A stretch of 53,820 bases of DNA from DAOOOW01 sp035387885 (GCA_035387885.1 DAOOOW010000005.1:1-53820), one strand, 5' to 3'. Counted from the stretch's first letter, positions 10,028-17,215 are shown. Translations and numbers: made by a program. Notes: generated by a model from the letters alone, not told the origin.

Positions 10028-10064
10028 GGATTAACTTTTTGATTTTGATTTTTTATTTTTTTAT

Positions 10065-10116
10065 TGTCATTCCCGACCGCCAAGCCGAGAATCAGGCGGA
10101 CGGATCGGGAATCCAG
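10065..10116. repeat. GTCATTCCC palindromic repeat (family A)
   Basis: GTCATTCCCGACC... pairs with ...CGGATCGGGAATCCAG. It lies in the 5' leader of the giant gene. Related hairpins are at 20775-20820, 22585-22733 and 53644-53750, in the composite elements at 11591-11728 and 18530-18671, and inside coding regions. Confidence 0.75.
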
Positions 10117-10211
10117 TGCCTGCCAAACAAATCGTTTTGTTCTTTCGGACATAATATACAATATATAAAATATTATTTTTTATTTATATATTTTTACTAT
10201 ATATATATCAC

Positions 10212-10240
10212 TTAACAAATGTTAAAAAATATGCTATAAT
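10212..10240 (+). promoter_or_regulatory. sigma70-type promoter for an antisense RNA
   Basis: TTAACA at 10212-10217, a 17-nt spacer, then TATAAT at 10235-10240 with an extended TGC in front. The predicted start is near 10247. It points away from the giant gene, into the region its own leader would cover. Confidence 0.7.
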
Positions 10241-10246
10241 TAATAT

Positions 10247-10350
10247 ACTCACATCAGAAAAAAAATAATTAATGCGCTTTCCTATTTTCCTTTTGATGTG
10301 GGTGCCGTTTCCTTTTAATTTCCCCCGAAAAACATCGGGGGATTTTTAAT
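10247..10350 (+). ncRNA. candidate small RNA antisense to the giant gene's 5' leader
   Basis: It lies between a good promoter (10212-10240) and a strong plus-strand terminator (10322-10347). The 5' end can form a 9-bp stem, CTCACATCA (10248-10256) with TGATGTGGG (10295-10303). A 25-codon frame starting at ATG 10273 (MRFPIFLLMWVPFPFNF...) ends inside the terminator T-run and lacks a ribosome-binding site, so a leader peptide or small hydrophobic toxin is an alternative. No known RNA family was recognised. Confidence 0.5.
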
Positions 10351-10378
10351 TGGAAAATATATTTTGTGGGTGCCGTTT
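10298..10378. repeat. 14-bp direct repeats TGTGGGTGCCGTTT flanking the terminator
   Basis: Exact copies at 10298-10311 and 10365-10378, one on each side of the plus-strand terminator. On the minus strand they read AAACGGCACCCACA within the giant gene's leader. They could be protein-binding or RNA-regulatory sites; nothing known was recognised. Confidence 0.7.
10322..10347 (+). terminator. Rho-independent terminator of the antisense RNA
   Basis: CCCCCGA, loop AAAACA, TCGGGGG, followed by ATTTTT on the plus strand. Read on the minus strand the hairpin is followed by AAATTAAAAGG, not a T-run, so it should not stop transcription of the giant gene. Confidence 0.8.
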
Positions 10379-10424
10379 GTTTAAGCGATATTATCTTTGT
10401 TCTCTTCAATCTTTCATTAATATT

Positions 10425-10433
10425 TTATCCACA
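10425..10433 (+). promoter_or_regulatory. DnaA-box-like 9-mer TTATCCACA
   Basis: Perfect match to the DnaA box consensus TTATNCACA, about 20 bp downstream of the predicted giant-gene transcription start. Other perfect copies lie at 29809-29817 and 53550-53558, all intergenic. Confidence 0.45.
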
Positions 10434-10460
10434 GAAGTAATATCGGATTGTTATACATAT

Positions 10461-10489
10461 ATTATACACCTAAAAAACATTTTTGTCAA
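10461..10489 (-). promoter_or_regulatory. perfect consensus promoter reading toward the giant gene
   Basis: On the minus strand: TTGACA (10489-10484), 17-nt spacer, TATAAT (10466-10461). The predicted start near 10454 would leave a leader of about 430 nt before the ATG at 10027. Confidence 0.8.
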
Positions 10490-10742
10490 AGTTTTTTTTA
10501 ATCCGATATAAGAATAAAAGGCTATTTGTGCTATTAGTAAAGGCTTATTTTCATTTAAAATATATTTTAAATATTCTAACAAAAGGTGAATTATTAAACG
10601 TAAATATGACCTTTTAAAACACGAAAATTATCCGATATTACTCTTATATTAGCCCACAATTGTCTTTAAATGCATTTAAATATTTATGACATAATTTTCT
10701 CCTTACTTTACTGCCAAGACATAAAAAAATATTAAAATAAAC

Positions 10743-10770
10743 AAAAAAGGCCCCGATAATCATCAGAGCC
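10743..10770 (-). terminator. Rho-independent terminator of the 10875-11393 gene
   Basis: Read leftward: GGCTCTGAT, loop GATT, ATCGGGGCC, then TTTTTTGTTT. The stem is nine pairs with two G-U pairs. Confidence 0.75.
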
Positions 10771-10794
10771 TCCTATAAATTCCTTTTTTGTAAA

Positions 10795-10846
10795 GGCGAA
10801 AAATTTTTCGCCCCTACCATAATTCATTATTCATAATTCATTTTTT
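10795..10846. repeat. GGGCGAAA palindromic repeat (family D), copy 1
   Basis: GGCGAAAAATTTTTCGCC followed by CCTACCATAAT and ATTCAT tandem repeats. The second copy at 13953-14007 forms the end of the O-antigen-ligase-like gene. Confidence 0.75.
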
Positions 10847-10874
10847 CCTTTTGCCATTTTATTTTTTTCATTAC

Positions 10875-11393
10875 CTATTGCTTCAAATAATCTTTAATGG
10901 CCTTAACAATTCTCCCATCATTTTTCATGTCTTCTATAAATAATATTTGACTGCGATTAAATCTCATTTCATCTGTTGGTCCGTGGATTTCATTACCCAA
11001 TTTAATTAAAGAAATATCATTATTTTGTTTAACAATTTGGGCGCCTTGTTGCAATGGATCTTTGGCTTGTAAATAAAAAATATTATTAACCACTATTTCA
11101 TAAATATTTTGTTTAATTATTTTGCCAAAATATACTTCACCATTGCTTAAAAAAATTGCTTGCCATTCCTGATTGTTAGTAGATAGTTTTCTATCTTTAA
11201 ACACTCCACTAAAAATTATACTCGCCGTAATTAATAAAATTATGATCACAATTACCACCCATTTTATTAAACCTTTATTATTATTTTTAGGCGGTATTTC
11301 AATTCTCTTAATTTCTGATTTCATTTTTTCTTGTTGCAAGTTTAGTGGTTGATTAAAATTGTTTGGTCTTTTAATTTCAGAAAAATTATTCAT
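10875..11393 (-). CDS. small single-pass membrane protein with a WQAIFLSNGEVYFGKI domain
   Basis: 172 residues. The Lys/Asn-rich N-terminus is probably cytoplasmic, a membrane segment lies at about 43-66 (WVVIVIIILLITASIIFSG), and the C-terminal domain of about 95 residues would be outside. It starts with EWQAIFLSNGEVYFGKI and later has VVNNIFYLQAKDP. The same motif opens the partial gene at the window start, so the giant fibre gene is bracketed by homologues. I recall similar proteins from CPR genomes but no function is established. It has its own terminator (10743-10770) and a possible promoter at about 11480-11485. It may take part in anchoring or regulating the fibre, which is inference from position only. 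Confidence 0.75.
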   Translation of the reverse strand: MNNFSEIKRPNNFNQPLNLQQEKMKSEIKRIEIPPKNNNKGLIKWVVIVIIILLITASIIFSGVFKDRKLSTNNQEWQAIFLSNGEVYFGKIIKQNIYEIVVNNIFYLQAKDPLQQGAQIVKQNNDISLIKLGNEIHGPTDEMRFNRSQILFIEDMKNDGRIVKAIKDYLKQ

Positions 11394-11400
11394 ATTGTTT

Positions 11401-11474
11401 ACAAATTATTACGAATTATTTACGAATTATACGAATTTAATATTCGCGCTATTTGCAACAAATTTGTAATAATT
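11401..11474. repeat. AT-rich repeat (family J), copy 1
   Basis: Shares TACGAATTATAC, AATATTCGCGCTATTTGCAA and ATTTGTAATAATT with the copy at 13447-13514. It lies just upstream of the 10875-11393 gene. Confidence 0.65.
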
Positions 11475-11479
11475 AGCAG

Positions 11480-11508
11480 ATTATATTTTTACTAAACTTA
11501 TTTTAACA
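11480..11508 (-). promoter_or_regulatory. possible promoter of the 10875-11393 gene
   Basis: TATAAT on the minus strand at 11485-11480. The best -35 at 17-nt spacing is the weak TGTTAA at 11508-11503. The start at 11393 would follow a leader of about 80 nt. Confidence 0.4.
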
Positions 11509-11526
11509 TAAACCAAATAAAAAAAC

Positions 11527-11557
11527 AAAAACGTTCCCAAATATTTGAGAACGTTTT
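11527..11557 (-). terminator. Rho-independent terminator downstream of groEL
   Basis: Read leftward: AAAAACGTTC, a short loop, then GAACGTTTTTGTTTTTTT. It separates the groESL operon from the next gene. The region 11558-11799 otherwise holds the composite repeat at 11591-11728 and a TAATGTCTAAT-type repeat. Confidence 0.8.
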
Positions 11558-11590
11558 TATTGTTTATTATTTTGTCATCCCATACTTGTT

Positions 11591-11728
11591 GTCATTCCCG
11601 CGAAGGCGGGAATCCAGGCAAGTTGAACAAGTATTTTGATAAAACTTACAATCGTTGGTAATTCTCTTTTAAAAAGTTTCCTGGATTCCCGATCTGAGAG
11701 CCTAATCGGCAGTGCCGGTGGGAATGAC
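11591..11728. repeat. MITE-like composite repeat (family F), copy 1
   Basis: The left end is GTCATTCCCGCG...GGGAATCCAG. The core is TTGATAAAACTTAC. The right end is CTGGATTCCC...GGGAATGAC, inverted relative to the left. The second copy is at 18530-18671. Confidence 0.75.
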
Positions 11729-11768
11729 ATAAGTGGTCGAAAATAACAATACAAATATATTTTTATTT

Positions 11769-11798
11769 AACATTAAAAATTAGACATTAAAAATTTTT
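11769..11798. repeat. TAATGTCTAAT tandem repeat (family H)
   Basis: Degenerate tandem motif directly after the groEL stop. Similar tracts lie at 17216-17245, 20847-20870, 26312-26337, 33615-33647, 34034-34062 and 36812-36848, always at gene boundaries. Confidence 0.55.
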
Positions 11799-11799
11799 A

Positions 11800-13428
11800 T
11801 TAATACCCCATTCCCCCGCCATAACCATGCTCATGTTTTTGTTCATCATCTTTTTTGGGTAATTCCCCCACCACTGCTTCAGTAGTTAAAATTAAAGCGG
11901 CAATTGAAGCTGCATTTTGCAAAGCCGATCTAGTTACTTTGGTTGGATCAATAATGCCCACCGTCATCAAATCTTCGTATCTATTTTTTTCAGCATTATA
12001 CCCAAAACCAGCTTCATGTTTTTTAACTTCGGCAATAACAACTGCTCCATCTTTGCCCGCATTAAAAGCAATTTGCTTAAGTGGTTCTTCTAAAGCTTTA
12101 GCTAAAATTTTTAAACCAATTTTTTCTTCATCACTAACCACAACAGTTTCTAAAACCTTAAGCGCCCGAATTAAAGCCACGCCACCACCAACTACAATGC
12201 CTTCCTCCACTGCGGCTCTGGTTGCAGAAAGAGCATCTTCAATTCTGTGTTTTTTTTCTTTCATTTCTGTTTCTGTGGCCGCGCCAACTTTTAAAACTGC
12301 TACCCCACCAGCCAATTTAGCCAATCTTTCTTGCAACTTTTCTTTATCAAAACTAGAAGTGGCCAATTCTAATTGCTTTTTAATTTGTTCTATTCTGGCT
12401 TTAATTTCATTACTATTACCTTTGCCTTCAACCAAAGTGGTATGTTCTTTAGTAGCTACCACTTTTCTGGATTGACCCAAATCACTAATTTCCACTTTAT
12501 CTAATTTTAAACCCACTTCCTCGGAAATTAATCTAGCCCCAACCACAGTAGCAATATCTTGGAGCATTTCTTTTTTACGATCACCAAAACCCGGTGCTTT
12601 AATGGCTAAAGCTGTAAAGACACCTTGTAATTTATTTAAAACTAAAGTGGTTAAAGCTACACCTTCCAATTGATCGGCAATAATCACAATTTCCTTTTTA
12701 CCCATCTGTAAAATTTTTTCCAATAAAGGACGGATATCTTCTACTGAAGAAATTTTTTGATCAGTAACTAAAATTAATGGCTCTTCCAGTACAGCTTCCA
12801 TTCTAGAAGTATCGGTAATCATGTATGGGGAAACATAGCCAGATTCAAATTGCATACCCTCAACCATTTCTTTTTTTAAACCAAATTCTTGTGATTCTTC
12901 AACCGTCACTACACCATCTTTACCCACTCCATTAACAACTTCGGCAATTAGTTCACCAATCTCTTTATCATTAGCCGAAATAGTAGCCACATGGGCAATA
13001 TCTTCTCGGCCTTTAACTGGCATAGAAATTTTTTCTTTTAATTCTTTAACCACGGCCTCCACTCCTTTTTCAATGCCACGTCTAATGGCCAATGGATCAG
13101 CTCCGGCCGCCACATTTTTAACGCCTTCATGAATCATGGCCTGAGCCAAAATGGTGGCTGTGGTCGTGCCATCACCAGCCACATCATTGGTTTTGGAAGC
13201 CACTTCTTTAACCAATTCAGCGCCAATATTTTCATACATATCTTCTAATTCAATTTCCTTGGCTACCGAAACACCATCTTTAGTAATTGTCGGCGCGCCG
13301 TAACTTTGACCTAAAATAACATTACGGCCTTTAGGGCCAAGAGTTACTTTGACAGCATTGGCCAATTTATCCACGCCAGCCATAATGGCTTTGCGGGCTT
13401 CTTCATTATAAATAATTTGTTTAGACAT
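11800..13428 (-). CDS. groL: chaperonin GroEL (60 kDa)
   Basis: 542 residues, the normal length. It folds client proteins in the cytoplasm as a double heptameric ring together with GroES. Clear hallmarks are KVTLGPKGRNVIL near residue 30, the ATP-binding GDGTTTATIL near 86, TISANDKEIG near 150, a conserved equatorial C-terminal domain (GGGVALIRA, ALEEPLKQIAFNAG) and a short Gly/Met tail ending GYGGGMGY. It follows groES, with about 90 bp between them occupied by an AT-rich dispersed repeat (13447-13514). Control is expected from the CIRCE operator upstream of groES. A terminator follows at 11527-11557. Confidence 0.98.
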   Translation of the reverse strand: MSKQIIYNEEARKAIMAGVDKLANAVKVTLGPKGRNVILGQSYGAPTITKDGVSVAKEIELEDMYENIGAELVKEVASKTNDVAGDGTTTATILAQAMIHEGVKNVAAGADPLAIRRGIEKGVEAVVKELKEKISMPVKGREDIAHVATISANDKEIGELIAEVVNGVGKDGVVTVEESQEFGLKKEMVEGMQFESGYVSPYMITDTSRMEAVLEEPLILVTDQKISSVEDIRPLLEKILQMGKKEIVIIADQLEGVALTTLVLNKLQGVFTALAIKAPGFGDRKKEMLQDIATVVGARLISEEVGLKLDKVEISDLGQSRKVVATKEHTTLVEGKGNSNEIKARIEQIKKQLELATSSFDKEKLQERLAKLAGGVAVLKVGAATETEMKEKKHRIEDALSATRAAVEEGIVVGGGVALIRALKVLETVVVSDEEKIGLKILAKALEEPLKQIAFNAGKDGAVVIAEVKKHEAGFGYNAEKNRYEDLMTVGIIDPTKVTRSALQNAASIAALILTTEAVVGELPKKDDEQKHEHGYGGGMGY

Positions 13429-13446
13429 ATAAAATTGCTAATTACT

Positions 13447-13514
13447 ACAAATTTTGTACGAATTATACTAACCTAAAATATTCGCACTATTCGCAAATAA
13501 TTTGTAATAATTTG
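13447..13514. repeat. AT-rich repeat (family J), copy 2
   Basis: Fills almost the whole groES-groEL gap. It shares AATATTCGC, CTATTCGCAA and TTTGTAATAATT with copy 1 at 11401-11474. Confidence 0.65.
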
Positions 13515-13516
13515 TG

Positions 13517-13798
13517 TTAATTAATTATTGCTAAGACATCAGATTCACTTAAAATTAAAAAAGTTTCTTCACCTTCTTTAATTTCATCTGGTGTATATTT
13601 TCTAAATAAAATTTTATCGCCGACTTTTACAGACATGGCTAGTCTAGTGCCATTATCTAAAATACGTCCTTCACCAACCGCGACGACTTCGCCGCGTTCT
13701 GGCCGTTCTTTTTCCGAATCTGGCAAAACCAATCCAGATTTAGAACTCTCTTTTTGTAAAGGTTTGACCAATAAATGGTCTGTCAGAGGCTTGAGCAT
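13517..13798 (-). CDS. groS: co-chaperonin GroES (10 kDa)
   Basis: 93 residues from the ATG at 13798 (MLKPLTDHLLVKPLQKE...), the usual length of GroES. The frame is open to 13879, but the extra 27 residues do not resemble GroES and the earlier ATG lies inside the CIRCE operator, so the internal start is chosen. It caps the GroEL ring. The mobile loop is shortened or altered but includes SSKSGLVLPDS, and the beta-barrel core GEVVAVGEGRI and VGDKILFRKYT is clear. No Shine-Dalgarno sequence precedes the start. First gene of the groES-groEL operon, with a promoter at 13913-13940. Confidence 0.95.
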   Translation of the reverse strand: MLKPLTDHLLVKPLQKESSKSGLVLPDSEKERPERGEVVAVGEGRILDNGTRLAMSVKVGDKILFRKYTPDEIKEGEETFLILSESDVLAIIN

Positions 13799-13868
13799 AT
13801 GTTTAAAATTTTCTGATAAACTTTTGTTTATCAGAAAGTTAATTATAGTATTAATGATTATAGCTTCT

Positions 13869-13895
13869 TTAGCACTCAATAGTCAAGAGTGCTAA
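13869..13895 (-). promoter_or_regulatory. CIRCE operator (HrcA binding site)
   Basis: Perfect TTAGCACTC-N9-GAGTGCTAA. It sits just downstream of the predicted transcription start of groES-groEL, where HrcA binding would block transcription. hrcA itself is not in this window. Confidence 0.97.
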
Positions 13896-13912
13896 TTATT
13901 AGGCTATTTAAT

Positions 13913-13940
13913 ATTTTAAACTAAAATTATTTTTTGTCAA
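13913..13940 (-). promoter_or_regulatory. groES-groEL promoter
   Basis: On the minus strand: TTGACA (13940-13935), 16-nt spacer, TAAAAT (13918-13913). The predicted start near 13906 lies 10 bp before the CIRCE element. Confidence 0.8.
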
Positions 13941-13952
13941 TAAAAAATAAAA

Positions 13953-14007
13953 GGGCGAAAAATCTTTCGCCCCTACCATAATACATTATACTTTATACAT
14001 AATACAT
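13953..14007 (-). terminator. family D repeat acting as terminator and gene end
   Basis: Read leftward, the repeat supplies the last codons of the O-antigen-ligase-like gene, its TAG stop (13975-13973), and then GGGCGAAA-GATT-TTTCGCCC followed by TTTTATTTTTT, a good intrinsic terminator. The related copy is at 10795-10846. Confidence 0.75.
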
Positions 14008-15484
14008 TTTTTTCTTTATTCTCTTGCTCCCTTACTATGTTCAACCCCCAAACCCCTAAACCCCCTAAAAACACCAGCGCTCCCATCCCCGAGGCGCTGG
14101 TCCACCAAAAATGATCCAAGCACAACATCGCCAAAGCACAAAAGTATAAAGGTAATAAAAAATATTTTTTTTGTTTAAAAACTGAAAATTGAAAACTGAA
14201 AATTGAAAATTTTTTATATATGCAATATAAAGATAGTGCCAACACTAAAATCCACCCCAACCCCAATTCTGCCGCTATTAACAAAAATACATTATGTACT
14301 GGCTGATAATCATAGACTTCTCTATCTGGTGATATTTTTTGCATGGCTAAAGTGTAATTACCCAATCCCACTCCCCAAGGATGCTGTTTAATAATTTGAT
14401 AAGCCTCGACATAACCGCTAATTCTTTCTTGGGTAGACAGCACTTCTAAGCGAGCTGGTTCTTTGTTTAAGCCCAATCTTGTTTGCACTAGTGGCCAATA
14501 CATTATGCTTAAAACCGCAAAAACACAAAAAAAAGTAATTTGTAATTTGCCTGCCTGCCGAAGAGGCAGAAAAATTGAAAATTTTTTATTATATATATAT
14601 AGTATATTATATTCTATTATAAGTAATGCCAAAGCCAACCAACCAGCTCTGGAAAAAGTAAAAAATAAAGCTACTATAAATAAAACAGATAAAATATAAA
14701 AAACTTCCTTTTTAATGTTTGACAATTGAAAATTGAAAATTGAAAATTTTAAAATTATTAACATTACCATCGCTACTACAATAAATCCTGCCAAAACATT
14801 AGGATGAGAAAAAGATCCATAAGCTCTTAAAATTCTCTCGCCATTCACTTCAAGCACGCTTGCACCCAATTCTTCAGCATTTTGACTAGCCATTCCCAGC
14901 CACTTACTTGCAAAAATATGCTGCGTAAAAAATTGATAAATTCCTAAACCAGCAGCAATGGCCAGACTAATGACAAAACTCCAAGCCACTTTTATTTTTT
15001 TATTTTCTGACATTTTCTTTATTAAATAAAAAATTACCATCGCTTCCCCAATTCTCAGCCACCAATAAACCGCCAGCATTCTACTCTCTGCTAAAAAAAT
15101 ATTTAAAAAAATAAAAACTACACCAACAAACAAAAAAAAATTTTGCCAACCTAATTTTAACATTCCGTGTCTGTTGGCTCCAATCTCCTGATTGGAGCCT
15201 AAATACATTTCGTCTCCAGTCGGGAGACTGGAGACAACTATATTTTTATCCGGATTTCGAGTTTGGTTAGACATTAAAAATTTTTCCTTAGACATTTTTC
15301 TCTTAAAAAAAATAAAAATGCTTAATAAAAAAAGCATTAGAAATGCTACATCAAATCCATATAAACACCTGCGGCCATATTCAAAGACTTCACCTTTAAC
15401 TTTTGCATCAAAAATAATCCATCTGGTTTGCCAAGGCAATAAAAAAATAAATAGATAAATTAAATATGTTTTTATTTTAGTCAT
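13973..15484 (-). CDS. O-antigen ligase / Wzy-type polymerase family membrane protein
   Basis: 503 residues with about ten membrane segments and the Wzy_C-type region: RISGYVEAYQIIKQHPWGVG near residue 350, then PVHNVFLLIAAELG near 395. Relatives join or polymerise lipid-linked glycans on the outer face of the membrane, so a cell-surface polysaccharide role is likely; the substrate is unknown. Several stretches are dispersed repeats translated in frame: VVSSLPTGDEMYLGSNQEIG at about 83-103, and three Phe/Ser-rich tracts (FSIFNFQLS, FSIFLPLRQAGKLQ, FSIFSFQFSVF) at about 243-255, 298-315 and 425-436, each in a loop between membrane segments. The last residues (VLCIKYNVLW) come from the family D repeat. 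Confidence 0.8.
   Translation of the reverse strand: MTKIKTYLIYLFIFLLPWQTRWIIFDAKVKGEVFEYGRRCLYGFDVAFLMLFLLSIFIFFKRKMSKEKFLMSNQTRNPDKNIVVSSLPTGDEMYLGSNQEIGANRHGMLKLGWQNFFLFVGVVFIFLNIFLAESRMLAVYWWLRIGEAMVIFYLIKKMSENKKIKVAWSFVISLAIAAGLGIYQFFTQHIFASKWLGMASQNAEELGASVLEVNGERILRAYGSFSHPNVLAGFIVVAMVMLIILKFSIFNFQLSNIKKEVFYILSVLFIVALFFTFSRAGWLALALLIIEYNILYIYNKKFSIFLPLRQAGKLQITFFCVFAVLSIMYWPLVQTRLGLNKEPARLEVLSTQERISGYVEAYQIIKQHPWGVGLGNYTLAMQKISPDREVYDYQPVHNVFLLIAAELGLGWILVLALSLYCIYKKFSIFSFQFSVFKQKKYFLLPLYFCALAMLCLDHFWWTSASGMGALVFLGGLGVWGLNIVREQENKEKNVLCIKYNVLW
15176..15237. repeat. palindromic repeat family B inside a coding region, copy 1
   Basis: Two hairpins: GGCTCCAATC...GATTGGAGCC and GTCTCCAGTC...GACTGGAGAC. 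In frame in the O-antigen-ligase-like gene. Other copies are at 25754-25828 and 36040-36104, both intergenic. Confidence 0.85.
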
Positions 15485-15500
15485 AATCTAATTCATTAAA

Positions 15501-15641
15501 GCAAAGGTTGATAAATTTTTGAGTGATAATTGTTTGAGCCCTCCTCGCTTTGTTATCAGCTGGACGATCTTCTTGTTTAACCTATACTGAAAAACAGAAG
15601 AGGGTGAGTTCTTATGGCGAAAAAATTTGGCAAGCTTGGCG
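15501..15641. repeat. 140-nt structured repeat (family G), copy 1
   Basis: Shares a nearly identical block with 27060-27204: GAGTGATAATTGTTTGAGCC, then CTCC, GCTTTGTTATCAGCTGGA. The two ends pair as a long imperfect hairpin (AAGGTTGATAAATTTTTGAG with the 3' end AAAAAATTTGGCAAGCTTGG). The inner part differs but still pairs (CTTCTTGTTT with AAAACAGAAG). It lies between the nucleotidyltransferase stop and the next start. Confidence 0.75.
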
Positions 15642-15656
15642 AAAACAATCACCATA

Positions 15657-16583
15657 TCATATTTTTTTTATTCTTTCTTGCCATTGGTCATAAATTTCTT
15701 TTCTTTGGCTATTACCATGTAATTTAATAATTTTGTCATTAACAATTACTCGTCCATCTAAATTCATTATTTTTTTTAAATTATCTGGCAAATACCAAAG
15801 TTGAATTTTTTGAGCTATTGTTTCCCAAAAATTTTTCTCTACTGCCTCAACCTCCTTGGCCAGATAGCCAAAATCTTGAGTAATGTTTTGTTCTGCAAAT
15901 TGAAAATTGGGCAAAAAATCTTTAACCCAACTATTGGCCAAACAAAACTTTTGCCAATAATTTTTTCTATCAAATAACGGACTAACAAAAACAGCCCAGT
16001 AGACCAAAATACTAAACTCATTCTGGGCTTCATAGGGTTCTAAATTCAAATTATCCTCACTAATAAAATAACTGAGACAAAATTTATCTTTTTTGTTTTG
16101 GGCTGTTGGCCTTAAATTAAAAATTTTTAAAGGCAAAACAGCCAAAAGCCTAGTTAACCATAATCTGTTTTTTTGGGCCACAATTAATAAATCAACATCA
16201 GAGTCTTCCTTAGCATTTAGATAAGCCAAAGAATTGCTTAAAAAAATTGCCCTAATTCCAGGCAGATGTTTTAGCCAGCAATTAATTAATTTTTGGACTT
16301 TGTCTATTTTCTGCTCAGAAACCGCGCGCCTTTGTTCTCTAATTAAAATAAAATTTTCTCTGCCTGGTAAAAAATAAAATTGATTTTTTTTAGCAATAAT
16401 TTGTTGGTCAAGTAATTGGTTTAGGCTTTGTTTAATATTTTCTTGAGAAAAAGAAAAATTTATTTCTTCAGATGTTTCTTGCGCAAACAACCAATTAAAA
16501 ATTTCTTCCTCTTTTAGGGGAAAATCAACTAGATCAAAAAAAACTAAAGTGGCTATAATTGCTTGGTTAATTGTTTGCAGCAT
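15657..16583 (-). CDS. nucleotidyltransferase-fold protein with N-terminal winged-helix-like region
   Basis: 308 residues. The N-terminal 80 residues look like a winged helix (VDFPLKEEEIFNWLF ... LNQLLDQQIIAKKNQFYF). A polymerase-beta-type nucleotidyltransferase motif follows at about 120-140: SNSLAYLNAKEDSDVDLLIV, where the usual Gly-Ser is Asn-Ser but both Asp of DVDLL are kept. The C-terminal half is alpha-helical. Members of this fold transfer nucleotides to RNA, proteins or antibiotics; the substrate here is unknown. I recall similar proteins near glycan genes in CPR genomes, but that is not shown here. Confidence 0.7.
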   Translation of the reverse strand: MLQTINQAIIATLVFFDLVDFPLKEEEIFNWLFAQETSEEINFSFSQENIKQSLNQLLDQQIIAKKNQFYFLPGRENFILIREQRRAVSEQKIDKVQKLINCWLKHLPGIRAIFLSNSLAYLNAKEDSDVDLLIVAQKNRLWLTRLLAVLPLKIFNLRPTAQNKKDKFCLSYFISEDNLNLEPYEAQNEFSILVYWAVFVSPLFDRKNYWQKFCLANSWVKDFLPNFQFAEQNITQDFGYLAKEVEAVEKNFWETIAQKIQLWYLPDNLKKIMNLDGRVIVNDKIIKLHGNSQRKEIYDQWQERIKKI

Positions 16584-16617
16584 GGCCTAATTTTAACACT
16601 ATTTTAATAAAATAAAA

Positions 16618-16644
16618 ACTCGTTAGCCGTTGTGGCTAACGAGT
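16618..16644 (-). terminator. Rho-independent terminator of the 16659-17081 gene
   Basis: Perfect 11-bp stem ACTCGTTAGCC / GGCTAACGAGT with a 5-nt loop, followed leftward by TTTTTATTTTATT. Confidence 0.85.
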
Positions 16645-16658
16645 GCAAAAACAAATCA

Positions 16659-17081
16659 TCACCACCTAGCATCGATTGCTTTAAGTAGCGATTGAGTTGC
16701 CTTAATCCCGTAAGGGATCAAGGTCAATTCTTGGGGTGTGTCAGGAACTTTGCCTTCTTGGAGGATCTCGGCACTAGCGCCATAAAAAATTGCTCTAGAC
16801 CACTTAGCCATATTTGCTTCAAATAGATCTCTGAACCAGACAAAAGGAGCAAGGTAATTTGGCCATTGATCTTGATTTAATTCAGAAGCCTCTTTTTTTA
16901 ATTTGGAAGAAAGACCGCGCCAATTTGGATTACCCAAAATAAAAATATCAAGTTCATCCGGTCTTAAAAGTCTGACATCTGCAAAATTCTCAGCTTCGTA
17001 AACTATATGCTCTTGATCTCGTAAAATATTGATTAAATAAGCGAAAATATCAAGTCTCTGTTCCAAAAATAAAATGTTCAT
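16659..17081 (-). CDS. hypothetical protein, 140 aa
   Basis: Not recognised. The first 55 residues (MNILFLEQRLDIFAYLINIL ... ELDIFILGNPNW) have the alternating helix and strand pattern of a receiver-type or Rossmann-like domain, without clear phosphoacceptor residues. The C-terminal half is Trp- and Leu-rich. The start is well supported by AGGAGGGG four nucleotides before the ATG, one of the few strong Shine-Dalgarno sequences in this window. With its own terminator it may be a single-gene unit with higher expression than its neighbours. Confidence 0.7.
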   Translation of the reverse strand: MNILFLEQRLDIFAYLINILRDQEHIVYEAENFADVRLLRPDELDIFILGNPNWRGLSSKLKKEASELNQDQWPNYLAPFVWFRDLFEANMAKWSRAIFYGASAEILQEGKVPDTPQELTLIPYGIKATQSLLKAIDARW

Positions 17082-17149
17082 TTTCCCCTCCTGCTTGTTA
17101 GTTGTTAAATTTTTTTATTACCACATTACCTATTACTTTATTATTTTCC

Positions 17150-17215
17150 ATTTTTTAACTCGTTAATCCGTTAACTCGTTAATTCCCAATAATTGAGATA
17201 ACTCTATCTAGTTTA
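17150..17215. repeat. TTAACTCGTTAA tandem repeat
   Basis: Short tandem and palindromic units around TTAACTCGTTAATCCG in the spacer between the DHH gene and the 140-aa gene. Nothing else was seen in this gap except the family H tract at 17216-17245, which encodes the end of the DHH gene. Confidence 0.5.

Larger units (their letters stand above)
10351..10742. other. non-coding region with a repeated CGATATTA motif
   Basis: No gene is seen. The motif CGATATTA/TAATATCG occurs at about 10386, 10437 and 10630, with a near copy (CCGATATAAG) at about 10503. The first two form an inverted pair in the leader just downstream of the minus-strand promoter start, and the third is just upstream of that promoter. 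They are candidate operators. A DnaA-box-like 9-mer lies at 10425-10433. Nothing recognisable was seen in 10640-10742. Confidence 0.5.

Noticed and set aside
9973..10161. Minus-strand open frame starting MYIMSERTKRFVWQALDSRS
   Set aside because: It is the translation of a family A palindromic repeat and overlaps the start of the giant gene; not a gene.
13799..13879. Longer groES start at 13879
   Set aside because: The ATG lies inside the CIRCE operator and the extra residues do not match GroES.
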